A stretch of DNA of 64,000 nt, taken from the NCBI RefSeq assembly GCF_947507565.1, contig NC_089193.1:1360325-1424324 (forward strand), read 5' to 3'. Position numbers and translations under genes: made by a program. The notes under the pieces were generated by a model. It ran no database searches. It worked only from the letters and a program-made list of their open reading frames with translations, and was not told where the DNA came from. This stretch comes from Oscarella lobularis. Lineage: Eukaryota; Porifera; Homoscleromorpha; Homosclerophorida; Oscarellidae. Each line of letters starts with the position of its first letter. The first letter of the stretch is position 1. Shown here in pieces: positions 33,976 through 45,859 of the stretch.

Positions 33976-36900
33976 GCCGGGCCCCGGGAATCACGAGTAT
34001 CGGTGGGGCTATCGAAACGGGGGGACCGCGAACGGCGACGGCGACGGCACTCATCGCGACGACGTGAGCGAAGCGGATAGCAAGTTGAGCGGATCGGCTC
34101 TCGTCGATTCGTGTTTGTAAGCAAATCGATATACAAAACACACACTGCGGCGCCGCGCACGCATTACGCGAACGAGCGCGCGCGCCCAGTCAAAGAGTTG
34201 CGCCGACTCTTTTTTGTCTTTCCACGCAGGCGCATCCTTCAGGATCGCGGCTTCGATCACGATCCCTAGTACGTTTTCGATATAAGCGATTTTGAGCTCG
34301 CGGGCGATTTCTCCTTCTCCCTCCCTCCCTCCCTCCCCTCAAGCGCCGACGACGAAGACGAAGACGACGACGATCCGAACGACGACGATTTCGCGATGAT
34401 CGGCCACGACGACTTCGGTCCGGCGTGGGAACGCGAATTGCGCGACGCGCGAGACGTATCAGGTGAAGCCGAACGACGCCTAATTCTCCCTCCCTCCCTC
34501 CCTCCCCCCCCGTCACGCGCTACTCCTTTTCAGATTTCCAAATGACGAGTCGATTGGTTCAAGAGATGGGAAATCGGGGCGGCGGCGCCGATCGAAATCG
34601 ACGTTTCGACGACCGTTACGCCGATAGTTCGACAGGTCGCTTCTATCCGCCACCTCCGGCGCCCAATGCCCCCGCCGTCGCCGGCAGCGGCGGCGGCGGC
34701 GCTGGAGGCGGATACGGCGCGAATTTGCCGCCCGATTTGGCGCGACCCGTCGTCGCCGGAAGAATGGATAGGGGAGAACCTCCGCCGGGTGTCGTAGAAC
34801 GCGAACCCAATGGGGGGCCTCGCCTCGCGAACGGAGGCGATCGGTACGGAGGAGACGACGATGACGACGATGACGGTGAGAAATTGATAAGGGGAGACCC
34901 TGTTTCGTCGAAAGGTTTCTCTTTCGGCCGCGCGATGAAAAGGGAGGGGCGTGTCAGCGTCAGTTATTTGTATATTTTTAAATTTAATTAAATCTTGAGA
35001 TAGTCGAGGATTTAATTGATTCTTTCCTTTTAGTTGATCCTCCTTATCACGACCATCCGGCCTACTACGACAGGTACTCCTATCCCGACGACCCGACGAC
35101 GCCCGTCAAGAAGAAGTACACCTACGACGCGGAGCCGCGATCGTACAGGCGAAACGACGACGACGACGATTCAATTCGAAAGCCGTCCATCAGTTCCTAT
35201 GAAGATCACTCCAGCGATTGGAGCGACGATTACGGACGCGGCGGCGGCGGCGGCGGCGGCGGCGGGCACTACAGTCGACGCGGCGGCGAGAAGGAGAGAC
35301 GATATCCGTATCACGAGAAACAGGAACAGGAGTTGGATTTGCCGGAGATTATTGATCTATTGGCATCCGATGACTACCTGAAGGTGACGAATGCGGCTGG
35401 ACTTTTGCAGCATATGTCCTATAAGGATGACGAGATGAAATCTCAGATAAAGTAAGGCGCCGGGGGGAGTCGGTTTTACGGCGACTGCGCCATAAGGGGG
35501 GAATGTTTTCTCAAGGAACGAAGGAGCTATTCCCGTTCTAATTGACTTGCTCGGAAGTCGGCACATGGAAGTGTGTCACGCCGTCGCCGGAGTGCTGAGG
35601 AATTTGTGCTACGGAAGTACGAATAACGAGAACAAGGTGGGGGACGGGGGAGAGAGAAATGAAACGGCGGCGGCGAAGACTTGAGAAGGAAATGTTTTTT
35701 GTTTTTCTTAGCTTGCGGTTCGCGATGCTGGAGGAATAACGGCCTTGGTGCATCTGCTGAAGACGACTCGGTCTATTGAGGTGAGTCTGCTGTAAGGCAA
35801 GCGTGTAGTTAAAACGCATAGCGATGTATGGGTACCCTTGTTCATGCTATGCCTAACTAGTAAGTGGCCTGTACATAAAAATAAAAGTCTTGGCCTTGTG
35901 GCTTTGGAAGCACGGCCAGCTTGCCAACAACTTGTCTCTTGGAATAAATCTAGTTTATAACCAATAAGGATCCCCGGGCCTTAGAGACAGAGGAAAGGGT
36001 CGTGCGTTAGCCAGAACAAAGTTAAGATAATTGTACAGATAAGACTGCAATAAGGTTCCGAGACAATTCGATAATGCCCGCGCTTCGCCTCTCTTTAAGA
36101 GTCTCGCTCTCTTTATTAGGTTAAGGAGCTTGTGTGCAGCGTTCTATGGAACATATCATCTTTTGAGGTGAGCGGTCAGTCAATTTCTCGTATCCTTGCT
36201 CATCGTCCGGCTCTTTGCGGTTCCCAGGGTCTCAAGGAAGATCTTCTCCAAGAGAGCCTTCACGTTTTGACTCATTACGTGATACGGCCTGAATCGGGTA
36301 TTCAGGCGTCGTTCCAGCTGACGAGTCGCGTCGCCGGCGAATTGAACAATACGCTTCTGCTTCGAAATGCGACGGGCGTCTTTCGAAATTTGTCGTCGGC
36401 GAGCGAGAACGCGCGAAAGGCAATGCGAATCAGTCCCGGTTTGGTCGACGCTCTTTTCTTCATCATTCTCTCGGCGGAGAATACGCCTGACGTCGATTCG
36501 AAGGTAAGGGAGGAGGGAGAGGGAGGGGGTCCCTTTGTTGTATGCGTTACCGTGGTGATAAGTTTAATGATATTGATTTATTTGAGGCCACGAGTCTACG
36601 TGCTTTGTCAGACCACACTGAGTCAATGGTCTTTTGCGTACATGTTCTCTGCTTTCTAGACTGTCGAGAACTGCGTTTGCATTCTGCGCAACTTGTCGTT
36701 TCGACTCGAAAACGAAGTCACGCTTGACTTGGCCGATCAGGTGCTGGACGAAAGCTGGGAAAAGGCGCACATGGAAGAGCGCAGCCAGTACGAAGCGGAT
36801 CGTCGACGAAAGGACAAAAGCGGCAAAAGCAGCACCGGATGCTTTGGCCAAAGTAACCAAAGTTAAAACACATATCTCGCTAATCGCTCAACTCCCGTCG

Positions 36901-38692
36901 CAGAAAAACAATCGCGAAAGAGAACGACCTACAAAGATCGCGGACGCATCAGCTCTCAGATCGATCAATGCGGCTTCGGCGATAGTCCGCCGTGGACCGA
37001 CTCGGTTCCCAGTCATCCGCGCCACCACGAACCCGTTCACGGGCAGTCGATGCTGTGGCAACCCGAGGTCACCTATCCGTATTTAATGCTGCTGAAGGAC
37101 TCGTCGAATAATATGACGCTGGAAGCGGCAGCCGGCGCCCTGCAGAACTTGAGTGCAGCCAACTGGAAGGTATGAGAAAAAGTCGCGTTGAGATTCGTAG
37201 TTGGGTCCACGCAACCACGTATCTGCCAGTAGTTTCTCTCTAAGACCTTTCCATAGATAGATAGATAGATAGTGTATGGTTAAAATTTGCCCCAGTACAT
37301 TTGAAGAGAGGGAAATAGTCTTTATTACATTGCATGATTTTTCTCTCTAGTGGTCCGCTTTTATTCGGAGCGCGGTGCGCAAGGAGAGGGGTCTGCCCAT
37401 ACTCATCGAACTGCTTCAACTTCCTCAAGACACTGTCGTACGTTCGGTTGCGACGGCGCTACGAAACATGGCCGTTGATCCGCGAAACAAGGAACTAATC
37501 GGTACTATTATTAGAAGAAAGCCGAGACGTAGATGTGAATAATATAGCGCGTATCTTCTAAGGAAAATACGGGATGAGACGACTCGTGTGTCTCCTGCCG
37601 GGAACTCGAAGCCAATCGAGCGATTTTACCGTGCTAACAATCAGTGCCGTCTTGTGTTCTATTCTTGAACTGGTCACTCGGAATGCGGAGAATGCGCTGT
37701 AAGGAATGGTGCCGCGAGGTAGCGATTGTAATATTGAGCGCCTTTGTAGATCACTCAAGGATGCAAGTGGCATTCCGCGCGTCGTTAGTCTCGCCAAGTC
37801 GCGCCAGTCCTATCCTATAAAGTTGGTCCAGACAGCTAATCAGGTATGAGAACGAAAAGGGGTAGATTTTTGATCGCTATATGCACTTCCTTAACTCCTA
37901 TTATGTAATTAATAATCGTAAAAGATGCGAATATTTTGTTGCACTCCCTAGATCTGCGTCACGTTGAACAACTTCAAAGAGACGCGCATGACGTTGAAAC
38001 GCGAAGGCTGGAACATCAACGACTTCCAGAGCAGCGCTCTGGATCAGACGGACGGCATGGCCGTCGCCGCCGCCGCAACCGTCGGATCCCAGCAGCCAGC
38101 GGACGCCCAGTATCTTCGTCGACACGGCAGCACCTACAGCCAGCACAAGGAACTCAAACCGTATCGCGAAAAAGCGAAACAGCGCGCCGTCGAAGCGCGC
38201 GAAGCCGCCCAGCATCCCCAGCGACCCGTCAAAGGCGATTTCCCCGACATCGACGTCGACGAAGTGACGCGCAGCGGCGGTGGCGTCGGCGGACCGGCGG
38301 CGGCTCGCTATAACAAAGGCAATGACGCCGTCGATTTTCCGGGCATGCGAGAGGGATACGAAGCTCGGCAAGGAAGACCAAAGCGGCCGGCGCCGCGACA
38401 ACCGCGCCACGCACCGCCCCCGCCGCCGCCCCCGCCGCAGGACGAATACGGAGATGAGTACTATCGCCAGGATCGTCGTCACGATAGGGAAGTGATGCGA
38501 GATCCGGACGATAGGTATCGTGGCGGTGAGTATCGATCTCGTCGCTATGACGACGGTGGGTATGAGTTGGATGACGGCGGTCAGTATGACGATAGAGGGC
38601 GCGATTTTTATGACGACCGATACAATGACGGTGGGGACGAGTTGGATGGGGATCGCGGGTCCCCTGTTGTTGAAGAAGACTCGTGGGTCTGA
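33976..38692 (+). CDS. p120/delta-catenin (armadillo, catenin delta family)
   Basis: Multi-exon gene; p120 catenins bind the cadherin juxtamembrane region, stabilise it and modulate Rho GTPases. An acidic, glycine- and tyrosine-rich N-terminal region (exons near 34090, 34240, 34340, then 34542-34870) leads into armadillo repeats. Landmarks include [121 protein letters not shown] and [14 protein letters not shown]. These follow the human order, including the insert between repeats 5 and 7. The protein ends EEDSWV, the class I PDZ ligand seen in CTNND2 and ARVCF. No start codon was found upstream, so the N-terminus is incomplete, and a longer intron (about 340 bp) lies at 35780-36120. Confidence 0.9.
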
Positions 38693-39190
38693 GAGCGCGT
38701 GCACGCGAAACGTTTTTAGTAATTAATTGTATGAGGGAGGGGACGGGACGGAGGGCTGAGTGCTCGTATACATGATGAATTGGAGGTAGGTTCTAGTTAG
38801 GCGTACAAGTAGATTGCGCTGATGATTTGTAGGGCTCGTTTTTCTTCAAAATCTTTTCCTTTTTTTTGAGCACACTATATGTATTTGATCGTTATATTAT
38901 GAAGTCGGCTGTACTGATAGATCTGATTAGTTTCTAGAAAAATCTCCCGGGGGGCTAAGGTACTTCTACACATAGTGATGAATACAACAACTTCAAGAAA
39001 TGTTCCTGTTATTATAAGGTAAGTTGAGATAGTAGAGACGCGGCCCTTAACTGAGTAAACAACCCTGTATAGAATATCACATCTGTTACGTTTAAGTGTA
39101 GAAGGTATATTTAGTAATGCAGCAGTGACTATAAGAGCTTTTTTCATATATTAAACTCTTGCTGGCATCAATCTAAAAAAAGGCAGTAGC
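38693..39190. other. Convergent 3' intergenic region
   Basis: About 500 bp between the 3' ends of the catenin and transporter genes. An open frame on the minus strand (38875-39147) has no recognisable features and is probably chance. Confidence 0.5.
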
Positions 39191-40726
39191 TCAACTGCTA
39201 GGTTCATTCAATAGCGGTTCGCTGTCTGCTGTCTCGTCAAGAGAACTTTCCGCCATTCGGCGGAGTTGTCGACTTTCTAAATAGTTAGCAATACAAAACG
39301 TAATAAAACCAGTCACGATGAATGCAACTCCTATAAAGGCTTGCCACGGCAGCGTGTAGCCATCGTGAATAAGATAGTCTGCCGGCACGGAGGCGGGCAG
39401 AAGGAGGAGGACTCCCACTGACGCGAATAGGGGAGAGGATAGTGTGATGCAGATTAGTAGGAGGGCGTTGTAGACGAGATCCAGTGCGGCATTCAGAGCG
39501 ATCTGTTTCAACGCGTATCCGTCGGGCCATTCGAATTCTTCGAAATTGGTCCCATCTAGAATGAGTATTATTGGCCTAAAGAAAGATTAAATAGAACGAG
39601 AAGGTCCCCGCGTATTTGGTATACGTACCAGTAACATAGTACGGTGACAACGCCGACGAGCCCTATAAAGCGTACGGCGTTCGCTATAGGAACCTAGAAA
39701 TTGACAAATTAACGCCGTCTCATTATAAATATTATTTTGTAAATACCGCGTCCTTTTGATGGACTGCGAGTTTTCTGTAGACAACCTGGTCCGCAGCATA
39801 AAAAACTGTACTAATGACAACTAGCTGAAAGCGTAAAAACGATAGATTATAGGCCCCAATGCATCATATGCATATATATGTTGCTTACCACGTAGCCTTC
39901 TACTGACGGGTTTATATTGTCGCCTTCTTTCTTATTTCCTGGAAAGAAGGCTACAAGACATACGCCCGTGATGCAAATCGCAACGGCAAGGACCTTTAGA
40001 ATAATGAGAGCACCCACAATCAATTAATCAACGATGAGCATTACCTTAGGAATGGTGACTTTTTCTTTTAGTAGTGGCACAGACATTATAAATACCACAG
40101 CTGATGACGATTGATATATAGCTGTGTTACCAGAAACGCTAGAGAAAGAGAATGACGACGCGCAATTCCAGATATCTCAATGAGGATTGCCTCGTTCTTG
40201 TCAAGGACAGATACCAAGTGTACGCCGACACATTGATGATGAAAGCAAGGTATATGGCTTTCGTTACAAATGCACTTCGTCAAGCGAAATTAATTAATTA
40301 ATTAATTAATTAATCGCCTCTTACTGCCATCCGAAATGACCCGTGTGTTCCATAGAAGTTTTCTGTTTCTTCCACGGATAAAACCTAAGCGTGAATGTCG
40401 TCTTGACAACAATGAGAAGCAATGCTCTATGTAGACGCTCACCTCCACACCATCCAGAAGAGAAGAGCGAACGAGTAGGAACTTCGCACGCAGTAGTTGA
40501 CGAAGTACGGCTTCGTGGAAAGTAAGGCCCTATACGAAGCATGCATGTGCATGTACGCGTGTTTACCTTCTTATAGGTTCCCTGCAAGTCCTGCAGAAGC
40601 TCTGCCATTGCTAGCCCTAAACAAGAGGCTCGTCGGCTCGGCTAGCAGCTTCTCTCCTCGCTCACATGTCGCAATGAGACCGACGATGCACAAAAGCGCT
40701 CCTACGGTACGCCAGGACACTTTCAT
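39191..40726 (-). CDS. SLC35F-like drug/metabolite-superfamily transporter
   Basis: Multi-exon membrane protein. The start exon (ATG 40726) encodes TM1 (VGALLCIVGLIAT) and splices in frame to an exon with LAMAELLQDLQGTYKK, then PYFVNYCVRSSYSFALLFWMVW. This pattern resembles the first helices of SLC35F proteins (a Y-K-P-[FY]-F motif). Later exons give SAVVFIMSVPLLKEKVTIPK, VLAVAICITGVCLVAFF, VISTVFYAADQVVYRKL, NAVRFIGLVGVVTVLCYWP, and the last exon the final helices with ASVGVLLLLPASVPADY. About ten helices are expected and the cytoplasmic tail ends LLNEPSS. Substrate is unknown. The choice between F3/F4 and F5 subfamilies is unresolved. Introns are 50-110 bp. Confidence 0.75.
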
Positions 40727-41728
40727 TCTCAGCGGTCATGTGATTTAGGTATGGAGCGTTGACGTCCTTTGCAATTAGTCAGTAAAATATGTACATTAAT
40801 TTTTTTAGAACACTAGTTGAATTGGACGGATTGCATGTGAACGGAAAAAGAGGTGCATAAGGTAGCCTCTTACACTGCCTCTTACCCAGACCTTTCTTTC
40901 TCGGTCCCGGATGCTCCGCAAGCATATATCTGTGGATGTATGGGTGGAGTCGGCCGGTGGAGTCTACGGAATAATCGGCCACGGCGCATGCGTCAGATCA
41001 AATTTCATCATCAGCGGCGTCCACCTCGAAGCGGAAGAATTACACGTCGTCGAGACTGCTCTCTTGGCTAAATAGGTAAGACGGAGCTGATTTTTTGGCA
41101 AGGCAACGTTCCTAGGGCGCTCGCGACGCTAAAAACGCTCAAAGAGGGCCCCCAATGTCCCCTGGCTAAGCGTTTGGTCTCGCGTGCTATCTTCCTATTT
41201 GGACGTTAAAAGCGAATGCATGGGAGCCGCAAAGAACGCTCGGAAAAAATCTTTCGCGAAGAGGGGCCCCTTTTCTGGCCACGTGGCGAGCGCCAGTCTC
41301 GCTTCGCTCTCCCTTCGTGCGTCACGCACGATCGAAACCCCTAGAGCATCCCTCGTCTCCAAATTCTCACGTGGCGCGTGTGCGTTGCACACGAACCGCT
41401 AAGCGTACGTCGAAGCAAGCGGATTACAGCGCAGATCGAATATCCGCGCTTTAGCTAATCTTTCGTACACTCCCAGTTTTAACGACTATGTATCAACTAC
41501 TGTACAGTTCTCTCTCTTTCTCTTTAGTTTTCTCGACGCTGCTAACTGGCTCGTTTTGCAGCGGAGGATCTCATTCATATTGGGTTCTCTCGCAAATGCC
41601 TACGAGCCAACTTCCTGCAAACCGAAATGGGAAAAAACGTCTGCGCGCGCGTTTTTTTAATTTTTTGCATGGAAATAGTTGTGGATGCATTTAGCTTTTG
41701 ATCTCCAGGGTATGGAGACAAAAGCAAC
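40727..41728. other. Intergenic, no gene recognised; several short hairpins
   Basis: No conserved exon seen. Short perfect inverted repeats such as cgtgcgtcacgcacg (near 41314) and cgtgtgcgttgcacacg (near 41377) occur here. A small plus ORF at 41488-41694 with a hydrophobic start has no family resemblance. Confidence 0.45.
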
Positions 41729-41794
41729 GCGCATTAGCTTAGGGACGCTTAGGGACTTGCGTGCGCGTGCACCGCAGTCCCTGAGCTAACGCGC
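41729..41794. repeat. Imperfect inverted repeat, 18-bp arms
   Basis: gcgcattagcttagggac at 41729-41746 pairs with gtccctgagctaacgcgc at 41777-41794, with two mismatches and a 30-bp centre. The internal gcttagggac is also directly repeated. It could be a small foldback element; no clear target duplication was seen. Confidence 0.7.
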
Positions 41795-42036
41795 GTAGAT
41801 TACATTGCATGACGCGCGCGCGCTTATTTTTTGCAATAAAAGTAGGAGAAACTATGTTCAAAATTTTATTCAAAATATCCCGGATGCAACAATTAAAATA
41901 TAAAAGTCCTCCTTCCTTTTCCTCTTCCTTCCTCCTCCTCCTCCTTTCTTGGTTGTCCCTGGGCCGTCGCTCCTGCGCTGCCACTTGACCCCCATAGGAG
42001 GCCAAGCGGTGAGACTGAGACTGCAGTCCCCACAGT

Positions 42037-42262
42037 GAACTTTAACCCAAGTCCACAGGGGGTAGGCACATTAACCTCCAGCCACCAAGGAGGGAGACCT
42101 TAACCCAAGTCCCCAGGGGAGAGCGCATTAACCTCCAGCCCACAAGGAGGGAGACTTTGCCCAAGTCCCCAGGGTGAACTTTAACCCAAGTCCACAGGGG
42201 GACAGCTGATTAACCTCCGGCTGCCAGGGAGGGAGACTTTAACCCAAGTCCCCAGGGTGATG
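42037..42262. repeat. Tandem repeats of aacccaagtcc / attaacctcc type
   Basis: Four to five degenerate copies of a composite unit of about 55-85 bp. It alternates a motif like ttaacccaagtccccaggg with one like attaacctccagc...aaggaggga. No coding potential is evident. Confidence 0.85.
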
Positions 42263-42570
42263 GCTTCGTCTACATCTTCTTCTTTCTGCATCTAATATCG
42301 TCGGATTGGTTGATCCATTGAGGAGAGGAGAGAACTAAAATTCAAATTGAAACCAGTGCACTCAAATCTACTGTATTATTTACCTTGAATGACTTGAAAA
42401 ACGCTGTGGAGGAGGAGGGAATTGATCCATGTATTGATATATAGGCATCTACAAAAAATTTCGATTTCAGCCAAAATTTGAGGTGTGAGGTCCTTTTGGT
42501 ATCGCGAGGTCAAACAGGCAACCCATCCCCATTGTTCTATAAAGAAATCTTAGGAATCGGAGAGGTCACC

Positions 42571-43430
42571 AAAATGACCAAAAACCATGAACTATAGTTC
42601 ACGGTTGCTTAAAAATCTCAACTCACGGATTTCTAAATAAACGCGCTAAATCTACTCTAATTTATCAGTAGAACAACCCTACGAGGTCAAACGGTTCGTA
42701 CGAATCGAATTTCACACGAAAAACGACCCCTTTCCGGTATGCATTAATATCAGACACGCCCCTCGAAAAGCAACATATTTGGCGCTGTCGACAAATTTGA
42801 GACCGTGGAATTAACTAGGTACTTCAGCTCTATCGTTTGACATAGAAAATTCGGAGTTCTGAGAGATACGGTTTTTGACCAAAAACCATGGACTATAGCT
42901 CACGGTTGCTTAAAAATCTCAACTCACGGATTTTCAAATAAACGCGCTAGATCTACTCTATTTTATCAGTAGAACAACCCTACGAGGTCAAACAGTTCGT
43001 AAGGATCGAATTTCACACGAAAAAAAGACCCGCTTCCGGTCACACTAGTATATCAGCCACGCCTCTCAAAAAAGCAACATATTTGTCGCGGTAGACAAAT
43101 TTGGGACCGTGGAACTAACTAGGTACTTTAGCTCTATCGTTTGACATAGAAAATTCGGAGTTCTGAGAGATAGGGTTTTGATCTAAAACCATGAACTATA
43201 GTTCACGGTTGCCTAAAAACCTGACCTCGCCGATTTCCGAATAAACGCCCTAGATCTACTCTACTTTATCAGTAGATCAATCCTATGAGGTCAAACAGTT
43301 CGTACGAGTCAAATTTCACACTGAAAAAGACTCACTTCCTGTACGCATTAATATTAGCCACGCCTCTCAAAAAAGCCAAAAATGATAGGCCAATTTGAGA
43401 CCGTGAAGTTATCAAGATACTTATAGTTCA
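42571..43430. repeat. About 301-bp tandem repeat, nearly three copies
   Basis: The marker ccatg near the unit start recurs at 42585, 42886 and 43189, giving periods of 301 and 303 bp. Copies share blocks such as cctacgaggtcaaac, gaatttcacac, and agctctatcgtttgacatag. Divergence is modest and grows in the third copy, which ends with a fragment near 43422. Each copy begins with a near-palindrome centred on actatagt (42583-42606 in copy 1). Partial similarity extends left to about 42510. No ORF spans a unit. Confidence 0.92.
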
Positions 43431-43997
43431 CGGTCTTTTCGACGTTCTAAAAGAGACCATCGTTCTCATTAACTTATAAAAGCCATTGTTGCTCTTATCA
43501 ACTTTTGAAATTGTCTATAAATCTCATTGTCTATATCAGGGTCGATTTTTCAATAAACGTGCTAGATCTACTCATTCGCCTTGCTATGCGTGTCGGGCAC
43601 AGATTTCAAGGGTACAGGGCGAACGGGCAAAAAAGGACAAGGAGGGGTCCCCTTCGTTTTTTGGAAACGAAATCGTCTGTTTTTACCTGTCTTTTCACGC
43701 AACAAAGTGCTCTTTACATGAAAAACTTCCTTGCGCGTCTTGGCGAGGAGCGAGAACGACGATCGAAAGCGCGCACGGCATTCGCGAGTCCTAAAGAGGT
43801 CCCCAATAGTCTTTCCACCGCCGAAGTAATTATATGTTACCTTTAAATTCGTTCCGGCGCTTTTTCGTTGCTTTTTCGACGCTTTTTCGCCGGCGAAACG
43901 CAAATTCGAAAATACGAATGACGGGCATGCGCAGAGCGCTCTCACGTGACACGCTACATATTTTAATCTGTCGAACATATATTCGTTGACACAAAAG
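43431..43997. other. Intergenic, no gene recognised
   Basis: Downstream of p47. Overlapping ORFs on both strands around 43490-44030 show no domain and no codon pattern like neighbouring exons. Confidence 0.45.
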
Positions 43998-44058
43998 AGT
44001 TCAAAGGTATAAGTAGTACAGTGTACAATGTACACTGCACTACTTATACCTTTGAACT
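43998..44058. repeat. 61-bp near-perfect palindrome containing the p47 stop codon
   Basis: Arms of 30 bp (43998-44027 and 44029-44058) match except at one pair, around a single central base at 44028. The right arm holds the last codons (…VQRYK) and the TAG stop of NSFL1C on the minus strand. The left arm would lie in its 3' UTR. The mRNA could therefore fold into a 30-bp hairpin spanning the stop codon. Confidence 0.93.
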
Positions 44059-45782
44059 ACAACTGCATTCAAAAGTTTTGCCTCGGCCAATGTCTGCTGC
44101 TCATCCGTGAGCTCTTTGTTCGGAAACGTCGTCATAAGCACGTAATTCGACCCCGCGGGAGAAGAACTAAAGCAAGAACGATTTTTTCTGTATAAAAAAT
44201 TACCATATCTATGCAGCTTACCTGTCCACAACCGCCCTTATGTCTCGTATACAATGACTGTGATTGAATTTCTGCACCAGTCTAGAAGAAGGAATACTAT
44301 TTGAGAGATACGTGGGCCCTATAAAGGAACCTGGATCCGTTTCCCAGTCGAATCTGTATTGTAGTGATAGGCTGGGACTCGTCCACGTGCACAGAAGAAA
44401 GCGGATTGACAGGAGCCTCAGCTTGAGGCGTCGGCACCGAAGACACAACATCAGGAACTGGACTAGAGAAAAATAATAATAAAAAACATGACTATAATAT
44501 AATCATTACTATTACCTTCCAAGTTTGTGGCCTTCTCCTCCGAATGCCTTCAGCGTCTTCTTCGGCGGCGCGTAGTTCTCCTGCCTTCGATCTTCCACGT
44601 TGAGATCGACTTCGTCTCCCTGGGCGGCGGCTATCAATTCCTGAGGAATCATCCTGGAGAAGTGTGAACGATATCTTCAACGGTTTTATTTTATATCTGC
44701 TTATTACCCTCTGGCTACGTTGTGAAGGAACAATCGATCCGCGTCCGTGCTTCCGTCTCTCAGTGGACCGTCGTCAACGGTGAACCCGTTTTGCCAAAAT
44801 CTCAACGTTTGTCTGATCTAATAGGGAGAAAAAAATTCACCTAATAGAGTCCCGCTTCTACAAGTCCCAACTTACCTGTCCCTGCTTGGAAGCGGACGCC
44901 AACGGTTCGCCCACGATTTTCACGGTATCTCCTTCTGTCTCGCCAAGGCGATACCCTAGGAGACGACGATAAGACAAATATATGAGCTAATAGATTCTTC
45001 TTCTTCTTGTTACCAGCTCCTCTGAATGCATTCGATTTTGCCGCCGCTTGTTGACGCATTTCTTCCTCTCGCTCTTCGTCCTCTAGCGTCTTCGCACCCT
45101 GCCTATAGTCGACCGTATTGAGACAAAGACACTGAGACGAGATCCTTTTACTTTTTTCCAGCGTCGAAAACCGCTTGAGCCATGCTCTTCGGATCGGCCT
45201 TCTTCCGCGGTGGACCCGATATCATCTGCCCACTAGAACACCCATAGATAAATCAGGATGCCTAACTCTGTACGTACACGTACTATACATTGTATAATAA
45301 GATATCTCTAATACCTATTTTCACTATACAGTCTCTTTAGGGACTGCGTTTTTTACCTTCTTTCCGATCCGCCTGCGAAGAATTCTTGTCCGCGTCGATC
45401 ATCGTCCGAGTCGGAATCGTCCTTCTGAGCGAGTATGTCTCGCATCGAGCGAAATCCGCTTCGTTTCGGCTCGTCTCGAGACGGCTTCGATTTCGACGGT
45501 AGATCGGGCTGAAGCGACTCGAAATCGAAGGCCGTTCTATTGGAATTTGTACGATCGACTCACTTGAGGTTCTTCGGTCGGCTCGGGATGATCGCCGGCG
45601 TAGAAGGTGTCCAACGATCGCTAGGCGTTGTCCGTTTAGCTATTTTTCGCGATTTGGACGCGATTTCTGACGCCTACCTGCATTTCCCAGTTCGAGGACT
45701 CGAGATAGAACTTGGCACGAGCCTCGTCGACGCCCGTTATCGACTGGAAGTGCGATATTAGATCGGTTTTTTCGTCCGACAT
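44040..45782 (-). CDS. NSFL1C: p97/VCP cofactor p47
   Basis: About nine short exons. p47 adapts the AAA ATPase p97 to Golgi and ER membrane fusion and binds ubiquitin. The first exon encodes a UBA-like helix bundle ([20 protein letters not shown]). Next come RDILAQ, the acidic run DDSDSDDD, and [16 protein letters not shown] with GPPRKK, the p47 hallmark. A SEP domain ([16 protein letters not shown] ... [15 protein letters not shown] ... [12 protein letters not shown]-type) precedes [11 protein letters not shown]. The UBX domain closes the protein ([18 protein letters not shown], then [19 protein letters not shown] and [11 protein letters not shown]). Domain order and length match animal p47. 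The stop at 44040-44042 lies inside a 61-bp palindrome. The start codon is only 78 bp from the 3' end of the receptor kinase gene on the same strand. Confidence 0.95.
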
Positions 45783-45859
45783 CTTTTCCGCCCGTCAGCC
45801 GTCGCGCGCGTGCGCCTGTGACGTCAAGAGGCACGTGGAGCACACATTTATTTTTCGGT

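Noticed and set aside
38875-39147. 90-residue minus-strand ORF between the catenin and the transporter
   Set aside because: Low-complexity hydrophobic reading with no start context, family or splice support.
41488-41694. Small plus-strand ORF with a hydrophobic N-terminus, possible secreted peptide
   Set aside because: No cleavage context, homologue or neighbouring exon supports it, and base composition is unlike nearby coding exons.
43486-44035. Overlapping ORFs on both strands downstream of p47
   Set aside because: No domain, no splice context, and one frame runs into the palindrome.
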